Under the pieces are notes generated by a model. That model was not told the origin of the DNA. It searched no databases and worked only from the letters and a program-made list of their open reading frames with translations. A program made the translations under genes and the position numbers. From Estrella lausannensis (GTDB lineage: Bacteria; Chlamydiota; Chlamydiia; Chlamydiales; Criblamydiaceae), in contig NZ_CWGJ01000015.1 in the NCBI RefSeq assembly GCF_900000175.1, positions 1 through 55,686 on the forward strand: a stretch of DNA of 55,686 nt. Direction: 5' to 3'. This document shows, piece after piece, positions 41,106-48,673 of this stretch; the first letter of the stretch is position 1; every line of letters starts with the position of its first letter.

Positions 41106-42058
41106 AGCTGAACGTAATCGAAACCTCCGCACCAAAGGAAAAGGCCGGCAGAGAGAGGGAGAACCCCAGGGATAAGGCACGGGCAATCCACGAGAGACGA
41201 TGGATGCAAAAGGAGGAGTGCACAGACGTCGCCATGGAAAAGGAGCGCATCCGCAGAAGTGGAGAACTTATGCTGCTTTCCATCAATCCGTCAGGAAAAA
41301 AAGCGTGTGACCTCGGTGCCGGCGCCGGCCTGTTTTCTCTTTGGCTTGAAGAGAGGGGCGCAATAGTTGACGCGGTCGATATTGCCATGAATGCCCTGCA
41401 GAAGATTAAACCGCTTCATCAAAACATTCGGCTTGTTCAAGATTTTGTGCCGGCTACCCTCCTCGATGACAGCTCCTATGAGATTGTCGCAGCGCTCGAC
41501 CTAATCGCCGAGATGCCGGAGAAGGACTACCGCCTGTTCTTCATGGAAGTCGCCCGCCTCCTGAAAAAAGAGGGTGTAGCCCTCATTTCAACCCCAATTG
41601 ACTTCCGCTCTGAAAATGCTCTGGATCTCTTTTTCAGCCTGGCTAAGACAGAGCTCGAACTGACGGGATGTGCATTAAGCTATCACTATTTTTCCATCAA
41701 GCTTGCCGATTTTTTAAAAGCTCCCGCCCGCTTTCACAGGGCAAGCCACGATCCTGTCTTGTTAGCCCGTATGCTGGAAGAGAGAAGCGGCCTGCGCAAA
41801 GCCTGGTTTCGCCTCTGCAGCAAAAGAGTTTCCGGCGCTCTATTCGGCTATATCGCCCCCCTCACCTCGTGGCTTCAAACAAAGACAGGCAATAGCCTCA
41901 CCATTCTTCAACTGCTAGAGAGGATATCGAAATCTTTGAAAGGCGACTCTGCCATCACCCACGTCATCGTGAGCGGTATCAGAAAATCATTAGTACCTGA
42001 TTTACAAGGGAAAGCACCACTTCCTGAGCGCAAGACTAAAAAGCAGATTTGGGAGTGA
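41102..42058 (+). CDS. UbiG-like SAM-dependent methyltransferase
   Basis: 318 residues. The SAM site is DLGAGAGLFSLWLEE (70-84) followed by VDAVDIAMNAL and later VAALDLIAEMPEKDYRLFFM, as in UbiG/Methyltransf_23 proteins. Residues 1-50 are very charged and the last 80 lie outside the core. It starts inside the stop of the asparagine-synthetase-like gene, so expression is coupled. UbiG itself is shorter (about 240 residues), and no quinone gene is near; a partner in the same unknown pathway as its upstream neighbour is more likely. Confidence 0.78.
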   Translation: MKLNVIETSAPKEKAGRERENPRDKARAIHERRWMQKEECTDVAMEKERIRRSGELMLLSINPSGKKACDLGAGAGLFSLWLEERGAIVDAVDIAMNALQKIKPLHQNIRLVQDFVPATLLDDSSYEIVAALDLIAEMPEKDYRLFFMEVARLLKKEGVALISTPIDFRSENALDLFFSLAKTELELTGCALSYHYFSIKLADFLKAPARFHRASHDPVLLARMLEERSGLRKAWFRLCSKRVSGALFGYIAPLTSWLQTKTGNSLTILQLLERISKSLKGDSAITHVIVSGIRKSLVPDLQGKAPLPERKTKKQIWE

Positions 42059-42069
42059 TTTAAAAAGAA

Positions 42070-42174
42070 AAGAGCCGGAGATGTTCTCATAACACCGGGC
42101 TCTGACCTTAAGGCTGCTACATTCCTGTCCTGACCTAGTTCGGACCGCCCGGTTTTATGAGGTCCCCGACTCAT
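42070..42174 (-). ncRNA. ffs: Signal recognition particle RNA (4.5S type)
   Basis: The minus strand reads GGTCAGGACAGGAATGTAGC followed by AGCC, the SRP domain IV: CAGG and AGCAG asymmetric loop sides with ACA/UGU closing a GGAA tetraloop. Long distal pairing supports it: CCTCATAA...ACCGGGC with GCCCGGTGTTATGAG, and terminal GAGTCGGGGA (5') with TCTCCGGCTC (3'). Length about 101-105 nt. A U-rich stretch follows the 3' end. The RNA binds Ffh to target membrane proteins to SecYEG. It lies antisense to the 3' flank of the methyltransferase gene. Confidence 0.93.
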
Positions 42175-42181
42175 GGGTAGT

Positions 42182-42210
42182 ATTGTACCTTTTTTTTTAG
42201 TTACCTTCAA
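42182..42210 (-). promoter_or_regulatory. Sigma-70-type promoter of the SRP RNA gene
   Basis: On the minus strand TTGAAG (42205-42210) and TACAAT (42182-42187) are 17 bases apart, close to consensus. Transcription would start near 42174, at the 5' end of the SRP RNA. Confidence 0.8.
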
Positions 42211-42238
42211 TCTTTTTACTGGCTAACATGGCAACTTT

Positions 42239-42265
42239 TATGCCGAAAATGTCTCAAAATTTATC
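42239..42265. repeat. Family A left half
   Basis: ATGCCGAAAATGTCTCAAAA then TTTAT; no right half. It lies between the SRP RNA promoter and the Nudix gene and underlies a possible but unlikely upstream start of that gene. Confidence 0.7.
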
Positions 42266-42281
42266 AAAATGGGATCACAGT

Positions 42282-42746
42282 ATGAAGCGCCAGTTTGTCG
42301 CCAGTGCCTACGTCGTCGAGAATCAAAAGGTTCTCCTTTTAATGCATAAAAAGCTGAAAAAATGGCTGCCGCCCGGAGGCCACCTTGATGAAAACGAGCT
42401 GCCTCATGAGGGAGCGCAACGAGAGACTCTTGAAGAAACAGGAATTGAGATCGAAATTATCTCCGATGATCTTTCGATCAGGGAAAGGAACGCACGGATA
42501 GTGCCGAAACCACGGCATATTCTGCTCGAGGAGATCCCCGCCCACCACGAGGAGCCGCAGCATCAGCATATTGATTTCATCTTCCTTGCCAGACCCATTG
42601 GCGGCACGCTAACCGTCAACCGTCAAGAATCGGACGCTCTCCGCTGGTTCTCAGAAGATGAACTAGATCAAATTCCTGAAAATGAGATTTTTAATGAAAC
42701 AAAAACGATCGCCAAAAATCTGATCGCCACTTTACTTGCCACTTAA
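42282..42746 (+). CDS. Nudix hydrolase
   Basis: 154 residues from the ATG at 42282, with TGGGA upstream; the frame is open from 42228 but that part is family A repeat. The Nudix box runs GGHLDENELPHEGAQRETLE then ETG, preserving the Gly, the first Glu and RE-x-LEETG metal ligands. LPPGGHLDENE resembles the MutT/8-oxo-dGTPase and dihydroneopterin-triphosphatase branch rather than ADP-ribose hydrolases. C-terminal SDALRWFSEDELDQ is the usual substrate-side helix. Substrate not determinable. Confidence 0.88.
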   Translation: MKRQFVASAYVVENQKVLLLMHKKLKKWLPPGGHLDENELPHEGAQRETLEETGIEIEIISDDLSIRERNARIVPKPRHILLEEIPAHHEEPQHQHIDFIFLARPIGGTLTVNRQESDALRWFSEDELDQIPENEIFNETKTIAKNLIATLLAT

Positions 42747-42775
42747 GAGACTCTCCGGTCGTATGGCCGGGCTGT

Positions 42776-42800
42776 CAAATTTTGATAAGCTTTAGGTATA
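42776..42800. repeat. Family A right end, degenerate
   Basis: CAAATTTTGATAAGCTTTAG then GTATA, joined to the full-length copy that starts at 42799. Confidence 0.6.
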
Positions 42801-42963
42801 TACCGAAAATGTCTCAAAAATTGGTTTTTGGCAAAGAGAAAGCTCTCGCGATTGAAAGATTACAAGTCACCTCATATTTCTAATATTAGGTGACTTGTAA
42901 TCTTTCAATCCCGAGGCTTTCTCTCAAAGCCAAAATCCCAATTTTTGAGACACTTTCGGTATA
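42799..42963. repeat. Family A repeat, long form
   Basis: 165 bp. Outer arms TATACCGAAAATGTCTCAAA and TTTTTGAGACACTTTCGGTA; inner arms GAAAGATTACAAGTCACCT and AGGTGACTTGTAATCTTTC, perfectly complementary and different from the other long copies at matched positions. Confidence 0.93.
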
Positions 42964-43091
42964 AGTGTTTGTTTCAGACAGGCCGGCAACATCTTCTCTT
43001 CTAAAGCTTTTTTAAGGCACTTGCATTTTCTTGTAGCTTAAGCTATCGTCCGGTTATTGACCGATCTTGTATGAAACTGAAGGAAAACCAT

Positions 43092-43667
43092 ATGAAGAAC
43101 TATAAGCTCGCCGCCTTATCACTTATTTCCTCAACGTTGTTTTTGACATCATGCAGCTCCTCATCCTGCTACAATCCGTGCAACTGGAAACCGTTCTGGA
43201 AAAAGTCATGCCACCCTGTCTGCTACGAAGAAACCACCTGCTACGAAGAGCCGGCTTGCAATCCGGAACCGGTTTGCTGCCCAGCGCCCTCTTGCAACAG
43301 CTCTCCCTATCCGGACACAAGCATCGAAGATGTGCCCACACCGAGATATCTGAGACAAGAGCCTATCAACTCGAAAGACGTGCCCTACTATGAGGACACA
43401 TACCCCGATCATCAGGCCCCCAGCCCTGCATCCTCTCAAACACCGGCGTCCGAAGGCCAACCTGCCTCGGGAAAAGTCACACCCACAGCGCCTTCTCAGC
43501 AGGCTCCTGTGAAAGAAAATCTTGACAAGGTCAAGCAAGAGCACCAAAAGGTACTCAGCCGTTACAAAAAGACTCAGCAAGACGATGATCCCATCTCTGC
43601 TGAAGATACTGAATATTTTGACCGGATAGTACAAAGAGTGATGTCGAAAGACAAACAAAGCAACTAA
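43092..43667 (+). CDS. Cys-rich lipoprotein
   Basis: 191 residues from the ATG at 43092 (AAGGAAAA upstream). A lipoprotein signal peptide ends in the lipobox FLTSC with Cys21. The mature N-terminus holds eleven cysteines in 48 residues (21-68), including CYEETTCYEEPACNPEPVCC, then a Pro/Ser/Thr/Gln-rich stretch (about 75-150) and a charged C-terminal helix. Chlamydiae stiffen their outer membrane with disulfide-linked Cys-rich proteins, among them the small lipoprotein OmcA; this protein resembles OmcA in its lipobox and Cys spacing but is twice as long. An outer-membrane-complex role is an inference. Confidence 0.75.
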   Translation: MKNYKLAALSLISSTLFLTSCSSSSCYNPCNWKPFWKKSCHPVCYEETTCYEEPACNPEPVCCPAPSCNSSPYPDTSIEDVPTPRYLRQEPINSKDVPYYEDTYPDHQAPSPASSQTPASEGQPASGKVTPTAPSQQAPVKENLDKVKQEHQKVLSRYKKTQQDDDPISAEDTEYFDRIVQRVMSKDKQSN

Positions 43668-43670
43668 ATG

Positions 43671-43703
43671 AAAAAGGCCCGCTGAAAAGCGGGCCTTTTT
43701 TTT
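43671..43703. terminator. Bidirectional rho-independent terminator
   Basis: A 12-bp stem AAAAAGGCCCGC/GCGGGCCTTTTT with a TGAAAA loop between the convergent lipoprotein and CT584-like genes. Confidence 0.93.
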
Positions 43704-43706
43704 GGC

Positions 43707-44264
43707 TTATTTTTTTGCCATCTCAATTGTGTGAGTGATTTTTGCCAGCGTGTCCTTCAACAGAGGCTTTAGATCCTCAAGTGGTTTTTGTGACAGCTCG
43801 GCATCAGAGGCATCGGACAGTCTTTGCGAAAGGTGATGGATAAGCTGCACCAGTGTCGGAAGATCCGTTACAAAGCGCGACTCAGTGCCGTCGACGGCGC
43901 GCATATAGTGATTAAACACAATTCTGTCTTCGTAGCTGATCTGATCGGATGTGACGAAGTTAAGGAAATCGCCGCGGTCATGCACATCTTTGGCAAGACG
44001 CACTTGCGGGGAGAATTCCTCGACCAAATTGCGTAAGTGCTCTTTCGCCTGAAGGTCGACAGGAAGAGTTCCCGAGAGGAAAGCTTCCATCATCGCTTTC
44101 AACATCTTTTCATCGCCCTGGACGAATCGGGCCAGGTTGGAGTGGAACTCGCGGATGGTTGTTCTCTGAACCGGCAATCCGAAGAGCCTTTTCAGATAGT
44201 TTCTAAAATGGGCCGTCTGCTCTCTAGAGAGGGCCGCCTGGGGTCCTTTGCTTGCTTCGCTCAT
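43707..44264 (-). CDS. CT584-like protein, putative T3SS needle-tip component
   Basis: 185 residues, matching the length of Chlamydia CT584 (183). From memory of that sequence, the conserved parts are LKRLFGLPVQRTTIREFHSN and the core VRLAKDVHDRGDFLNFVTSD, where CT584 has VRVAKDIHERGEFINFITSD, and the end TDLPTLVQLIHHLSQRL. CT584 has been proposed as the chlamydial needle-tip protein, although its exact role is debated. No signal peptide. AAAGGAT precedes the ATG. It is 40 kb from the translocator operon, in line with the scattered T3SS genes of chlamydiae. Confidence 0.85.
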   Translation of the reverse strand: MSEASKGPQAALSREQTAHFRNYLKRLFGLPVQRTTIREFHSNLARFVQGDEKMLKAMMEAFLSGTLPVDLQAKEHLRNLVEEFSPQVRLAKDVHDRGDFLNFVTSDQISYEDRIVFNHYMRAVDGTESRFVTDLPTLVQLIHHLSQRLSDASDAELSQKPLEDLKPLLKDTLAKITHTIEMAKK

Positions 44265-44363
44265 GATTTATCCTTTTGTAGTCGATCCTTGGATCGTATT
44301 TGACAGGTTTATCCACGATAGACCTTCCTTCCTATCCGATCAAGATGAAAAAGAGGGGAACTT

Positions 44364-44900
44364 TTAAGCCCGCAAAAGGGTAAAGTGATCCCACAGAGTG
44401 GGTGGTTTATCCGGAGAAAATCCCGCCGTTAGCAGCTGATTGATAAATTCCTCTCTAGTGTTCACTGCTTTGGCTTCCCCACTCACCAACAAGACGACAT
44501 TACCTCTGTCTTCAGGATGACTTTCTAGATATTCTAGCCCTTTTTTACTCTCGTCAATCCCTGTGATCATGTCTTTTACAAAGAACGCCAAGTTGCCAAT
44601 CAGCGGCAATGCCTCTCCAACTCCACGAAAAACATTTGATACAGCCAGCCTCGCCTGTGTGAAATGGTATGCCGAGGATGCGCTAAATAGGGCGCAGGCA
44701 AGGTGTGCGATCATGTGGACAATACCGAGCAAGGCCCGGGCAATGCCGGTGATAGTGCTGATGACAGGGCACCAGCCCAGACGGTTCCATGTCGTTGGTT
44801 GGGTATCTACAGTTACACCTAAACCGACCGGATTGACAACAGTAATAAATTCGGGATAGGCATCCGATCCAGGTAGTGTAGTAAAAATTGCAAAAGACAT
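44364..44900 (-). CDS. Hypothetical hydrophobic protein
   Basis: 178 residues, with a polar N-terminus (1-45) and two to three hydrophobic segments: PVISTITGIARALLGIVHMI then AHLACALF, and GVGEALPLIGNLAFFVKDMI. The C-terminal 40 residues are soluble. The adjacent pair of hydrophobic segments recalls the bilobed domain of chlamydial inclusion membrane proteins, but that pattern alone proves little. No Shine-Dalgarno is visible; the upstream 270 bp are AT-rich. Not a member of the 28085-30110 paralogue family by its motifs. Confidence 0.65.
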   Translation of the reverse strand: MSFAIFTTLPGSDAYPEFITVVNPVGLGVTVDTQPTTWNRLGWCPVISTITGIARALLGIVHMIAHLACALFSASSAYHFTQARLAVSNVFRGVGEALPLIGNLAFFVKDMITGIDESKKGLEYLESHPEDRGNVVLLVSGEAKAVNTREEFINQLLTAGFSPDKPPTLWDHFTLLRA

Positions 44901-45174
44901 AAAAACATCAAAAAAATTAAAACATTAAAAAATTAAACCATTAAATATTTACAATAGCACTCGTTAATGTCAATGAAGTTATCTCAGCAATTTTTTTCAT
45001 CGGGTTTGAGATTGTCCTGACCGCATTTCGACGCAAATTTTCGGCAAGAGGTTGCCTGCGAAGTTAAAAAAAACATGTTGAGATTGGTCCAATTTATCCG
45101 TTATCTTGGGCATTTAAAAAATATATGTTTTCAAATCTATCCTCATAAAATTTCCGGTAATTAAAGGATCTTGG

Positions 45175-46290
45175 ATGAAGCACGAAGCACTATTTATCGG
45201 AGCCACAGGCCAGCATGTAGGGAAAACGACTATCTCGCTGGGGCTGAACGCTGCCCTCCGCAAGCGCTTCAACAGCGTCGGATTCATAAAGCCTGTCGGG
45301 CAACAACACGTGCCTGTGGAAGGGGTTTCGGTAGACAAAGATGTCTATCTTTTCCGGGAGCTTTTCCACATGAGCTCCGATTGGAAAGATATGAGCCCTG
45401 TTATCATCCCTCAAGGGTTCACCAAGGACTACCTCGATGGTAAGATTTCCAACAAAAAGCTGATGGAATCGATCATCAAAAGCTTCAACACCATCTCCGG
45501 AGAACATGAATTCACCTTGGTTGAAGGGACCGGTCATATCGGCGTTGGGTCGATTATCGAACTGTCGAACGCCCGGGTTGCAAAAGAGCTCAACCTCGAC
45601 ATCGTCATCATCGCCTCGGGAGGGCTTGGCTCTTCGTTCGATGAACTCAGCTTGAATATCGCTCTTTGCAAAGAGGCAGGCCTCCGCATCCATGGCGTCA
45701 TTCTCAACAAGGTCATCCAAGAGAAGATGGAGAAGATCAGAAACTACTTTGAGAAAGCTTTAAAGCGCCACAATATCCCCTTGATAGGCTGCATTCCTTT
45801 CGAGCCGCTTCTGACAAAGCCAACGATTCAAGATTTTGAATCCCTCTTCAAGACAACTCTCCTCTCCGGTCAAGAACACCGGATGCGCCACTTCGCCAGC
45901 GTGCGATTGATGGCAGGCTCCGCCGACACCTACCGCGAAGAGATGATTGAAAACGAGCTGATCATCACTCCGGCAAGCAGGGAAGACATCATCACCATCA
46001 CTCTGATGCGCCACAAGGCGGAACTGAAAGAGCATAAAACAGATTTCCAGGGCGGAATGATACTGACGGGTAGACACGCACCCTCCAAACACATCATTGA
46101 AGAAATAAAAAAATGCTCGATCCCCATTCTCTACGCCCCTCTTTGCAGCTACGATGCGATGCAACTGATCACTTCCTATACCGCCAAACTTCTCTTGGAA
46201 GATAAGGAAAAAATCGAAAAGGTGATCGGCCTTGTGGAGAAGCATGTCGATATCGAGCGCCTGGTCAGACGCAGCTTGTCGCCGGTGTAG
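45175..46290 (+). CDS. BioD-like P-loop and DRTGG-domain protein
   Basis: 371 residues. The N-terminal P-loop GATGQHVGKTT (9-19) and VEGTGHIGVGS belong to the dethiobiotin-synthetase-like AAA_26 group; the C-terminal half (about 215-330) resembles a DRTGG domain, and AGSADTYREEMIENELIITP marks the junction. The same pair of domains forms the N-terminal half of long phosphate acetyltransferases (Pta), here as a stand-alone protein without the catalytic Pta domain. Free-standing versions occur in cyanobacteria and others with unknown function. Chlamydiae often require biotin genes elsewhere, but no other biotin gene is near, so a BioD role is unlikely. Confidence 0.75.
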   Translation: MKHEALFIGATGQHVGKTTISLGLNAALRKRFNSVGFIKPVGQQHVPVEGVSVDKDVYLFRELFHMSSDWKDMSPVIIPQGFTKDYLDGKISNKKLMESIIKSFNTISGEHEFTLVEGTGHIGVGSIIELSNARVAKELNLDIVIIASGGLGSSFDELSLNIALCKEAGLRIHGVILNKVIQEKMEKIRNYFEKALKRHNIPLIGCIPFEPLLTKPTIQDFESLFKTTLLSGQEHRMRHFASVRLMAGSADTYREEMIENELIITPASREDIITITLMRHKAELKEHKTDFQGGMILTGRHAPSKHIIEEIKKCSIPILYAPLCSYDAMQLITSYTAKLLLEDKEKIEKVIGLVEKHVDIERLVRRSLSPV

Positions 46291-46301
46291 ACGAAGGCAA
46301 G

Positions 46302-47669
46302 CTATTTCAGTGCTGGTACATCTCCCCAAAGAGACTCTAGCGCAAGGCTCCAATACAAGGCGTCATGGCACTCTCCTTGCACAGGATGGAGCATGTGCAA
46401 AAGGATCCTTTCAAATCCCTCTTCAAACGAGAGGGATCGGAGAGCATAAGCTTCATCCAGCCAAGACTTTCTCTCAGTCAGCTCATGGGAGATTTCTCCC
46501 AAAAGCAAGCTACCTGAAGGCATAGCCTCACCGACTTGCTCGCCCAGTTTCTTGAACATGGCAAGCTTCTGCTGAAAAATTCCGAGGGGTATCGTAGGGT
46601 TTAAAAGACTACAGAACACAACTGCCGCTGAATAGAGATCTGACTGTACGTCGTAGGAGTTATTCTCGTTAATCACTCTAGCTATTCCCCAGTCGATCAA
46701 GATGAGCCTCCGCTGCTCGCCCTCTCTTTTTTCTAGCAGCAGATTGCCGGGGTGGATATCCAGATGCACCACTCCACTTTGATGCACCCCCTTAAGCACC
46801 CCTAATAAGTCCTTGGCAAAAAGCGCTATCTCCCTAGCGGAGAGATGTATTTTTCTGCCCGCCTCCGCGAGGGTCCCCCCTTCGTACAAAGTCGTGATCA
46901 TTTTATGCCGGCCGCCCATTGGATCGCTAATCAGGCGCAATACTCCGTCGACGGACTGGACGCGTCTCAAGATCGCAACCTCTTCATTCATCGCTATTCC
47001 TTCTCTTGGAACAGTCATTGCCACCATCTCAGGAAATTTGACACCATAAAGGATGGAGAGAGTGACAATTTTACAACACCCCTGCCCCACGAGATAGTCT
47101 AAATGAATAAAATAGTAGCCTGTAGCAGGATCATACTCGAGACCTCCCATCAGTCCAGTCACTTCCTTAGGACAATAATAATTGCCTGAAGAGACGGAAA
47201 GACAAAACTCCTCTTCAATAAACCGCACTGCCTGCATAACCTGATGCTTTCGCAGGGAGTACTTGGCAGACACCTTCATGATGTTGCTTACAGCAGTCTC
47301 TGTACGCACCTGGAGGCTTTGTCTGGAAGGCAGATCGACCGACTGAGCCGCTCTTGTCTTGCCATTCTCGAGCAAAACATTGACCTGACTCGGAACCAAT
47401 GAGAGCCCTTCCCTGGGCTGTAATATGCCTTCCAGCTCACGCCGTGTGAGGTGAAGGAGAAGGCCTTCCTTCTTCCTGGATAGCTGCCTGGCGCTTTGTT
47501 TTGTCCTAAGCGACTCTTCGCTAAGATTCCAGTTATTCAGCCCGTTTCTGATAAAATAGTCGCTAACGAAAAAGGGGATCCTTTGCCACTCTTCCGCCTC
47601 GCATAAAACGATTCCTAAGAGAGCACCGAGCAGCAATAATAGGTTTAATCCCTTACCAGTTGAACGCAT
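46302..47669 (-). CDS. Exported protein-kinase-like protein with degenerate ATP site
   Basis: 455 residues from the ATG at 47669; a TTG-started extension to 47735 is less likely. N-terminal signal-peptide-like sequence MRSTGKGLNLLLLLGALLGI then VLCEAEE. Residues about 195-370 match a Ser/Thr kinase: Gly-rich loop VGQGCCKIVTLSI, alpha-C NEEVAILRRV, catalytic loop HLDIHPGN (312-319), DWG at 336-338 and SDLYSAAVVF. The VAIK lysine is missing: VAMT at 216-219. The HPGN loop is like ABC1/RIO-type kinases. Possibly an exported pseudokinase or atypical kinase. It overlaps the preceding SDR gene by 17 bases, so the two are coupled. Target unknown. Confidence 0.7.
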   Translation of the reverse strand: MRSTGKGLNLLLLLGALLGIVLCEAEEWQRIPFFVSDYFIRNGLNNWNLSEESLRTKQSARQLSRKKEGLLLHLTRRELEGILQPREGLSLVPSQVNVLLENGKTRAAQSVDLPSRQSLQVRTETAVSNIMKVSAKYSLRKHQVMQAVRFIEEEFCLSVSSGNYYCPKEVTGLMGGLEYDPATGYYFIHLDYLVGQGCCKIVTLSILYGVKFPEMVAMTVPREGIAMNEEVAILRRVQSVDGVLRLISDPMGGRHKMITTLYEGGTLAEAGRKIHLSAREIALFAKDLLGVLKGVHQSGVVHLDIHPGNLLLEKREGEQRRLILIDWGIARVINENNSYDVQSDLYSAAVVFCSLLNPTIPLGIFQQKLAMFKKLGEQVGEAMPSGSLLLGEISHELTERKSWLDEAYALRSLSFEEGFERILLHMLHPVQGECHDALYWSLALESLWGDVPALK

Positions 47670-48540
47670 TCTTCCATTCAGCCAAAGAGCTGTCGCCAGT
47701 GGGATCGACAAACCTTGAAGCGGCTTGTCTTTCAATCAAAGGAGTTGTTTGATAGCGCAGGTGCGGCTTTTCAGACTCAATGATCTCCATCACAAGACGT
47801 GCGATTTCCATTGGCTGCTGGACGATGGGAGAAACAGGATCTAAAAGCCCAGCCCCTTCAAACATGGGGTAAAAAGGATCGTTGTCCCTTGCAAGACGCG
47901 ACCCGTAGGGCGAGAGGAAGTCCAAGTCGGTATTGACCGGGCCCGGCTCTACAAGAGAGACATGAATATTCCAAGGTGCCAGCGTTGCCGCCATCGTCTC
48001 TGAAAGACCCTCTAAGGCAAATTTTGAAGCAGCGTAGACACTCAGTGACGGGAGCGGGCGGAAACCGCTACGCGAGCTGATCTGGATGATTTTCCCACTT
48101 TTCTGCCCTCGCATGATCGGGAGAACTGCCTGCGCCATGCGGATAGGACCCAAGAAATTAACATCGAAGACCTTTTCCACCTCTTCGACGGTAACGTTCT
48201 CCAATGAACCGTAGACCATAATCCCGGCATTGTTAACCAATACGTCGAGCCGACCTTCTTTCATAAAAACGTGTTCTATAGCCTTTGCGACGCTATTTTC
48301 ATCCTGTACGTCAAGTTCGATGGGGAAATAGTTCGACGAATGCTTTTGCAGGGCTGCTTCTGCCAAATGGGTGGGCGAAGCTTTGCGCACGCCCGCATAA
48401 ACCCTATAACCCTCTTCAGCTAGATATTCGGCGATGGCATGCCCGATTCCTCTAGAGGCGCCGGTAACTAAAACAACCTCTTTTGCAGCGAGATCGAACG
48501 ACAGGACGGAAATTAAGAGACTTAGCAGAATTTTGGGCAT
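47653..48540 (-). CDS. Short-chain dehydrogenase with N-terminal signal peptide
   Basis: 295 residues from the ATG at 48540, supported by GAGGAG seven bases upstream. NAD(P) motif TGASRGIG, NNAG, catalytic Ser in IIQISSRSG and YAASK are all present, so it should be an active classical SDR. Unusually, the Rossmann fold is preceded by MPKILLSLLISVLSFDLAA, a typical signal peptide or anchor; SDRs normally begin directly with the first strand. Export of a nucleotide-dependent enzyme suggests it acts in host cytosol or inclusion lumen, or is membrane-anchored facing inward. Coupled with the kinase-like gene downstream. Substrate unknown; sequence resembles the oxidoreductase/retinol type. Confidence 0.8.
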   Translation of the reverse strand: MPKILLSLLISVLSFDLAAKEVVLVTGASRGIGHAIAEYLAEEGYRVYAGVRKASPTHLAEAALQKHSSNYFPIELDVQDENSVAKAIEHVFMKEGRLDVLVNNAGIMVYGSLENVTVEEVEKVFDVNFLGPIRMAQAVLPIMRGQKSGKIIQISSRSGFRPLPSLSVYAASKFALEGLSETMAATLAPWNIHVSLVEPGPVNTDLDFLSPYGSRLARDNDPFYPMFEGAGLLDPVSPIVQQPMEIARLVMEIIESEKPHLRYQTTPLIERQAASRFVDPTGDSSLAEWKNAFNW

Positions 48541-48576
48541 AAACAGCTCCTCAGAACATGTCTTAAGATGTCTTAC

Positions 48577-48626
48577 ATAGACCGAAAGCGGCTCAAAATT
48601 CAAAATTTTGAGCCGCTTTCGATATA
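48577..48626. repeat. Family A repeat, short form with compensatory change
   Basis: AGACCGAAAGCGGCTCAAAA and TTTTGAGCCGCTTTCGATAT: GTGTCTC/GAGACAC of the consensus is replaced by GCGGCTC/GAGCCGC on both arms, preserving the stem. Confidence 0.9.
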
Positions 48627-48673
48627 AAACGTTCGTGGTTATGTTCTAAGGTAATTTCTTAAAATAATTTATT

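Noticed and set aside
45175-46290. Assignment as dethiobiotin synthetase
   Set aside because: The C-terminal DRTGG-like half and the absence of biotin genes nearby fit the Pta N-terminal type better.
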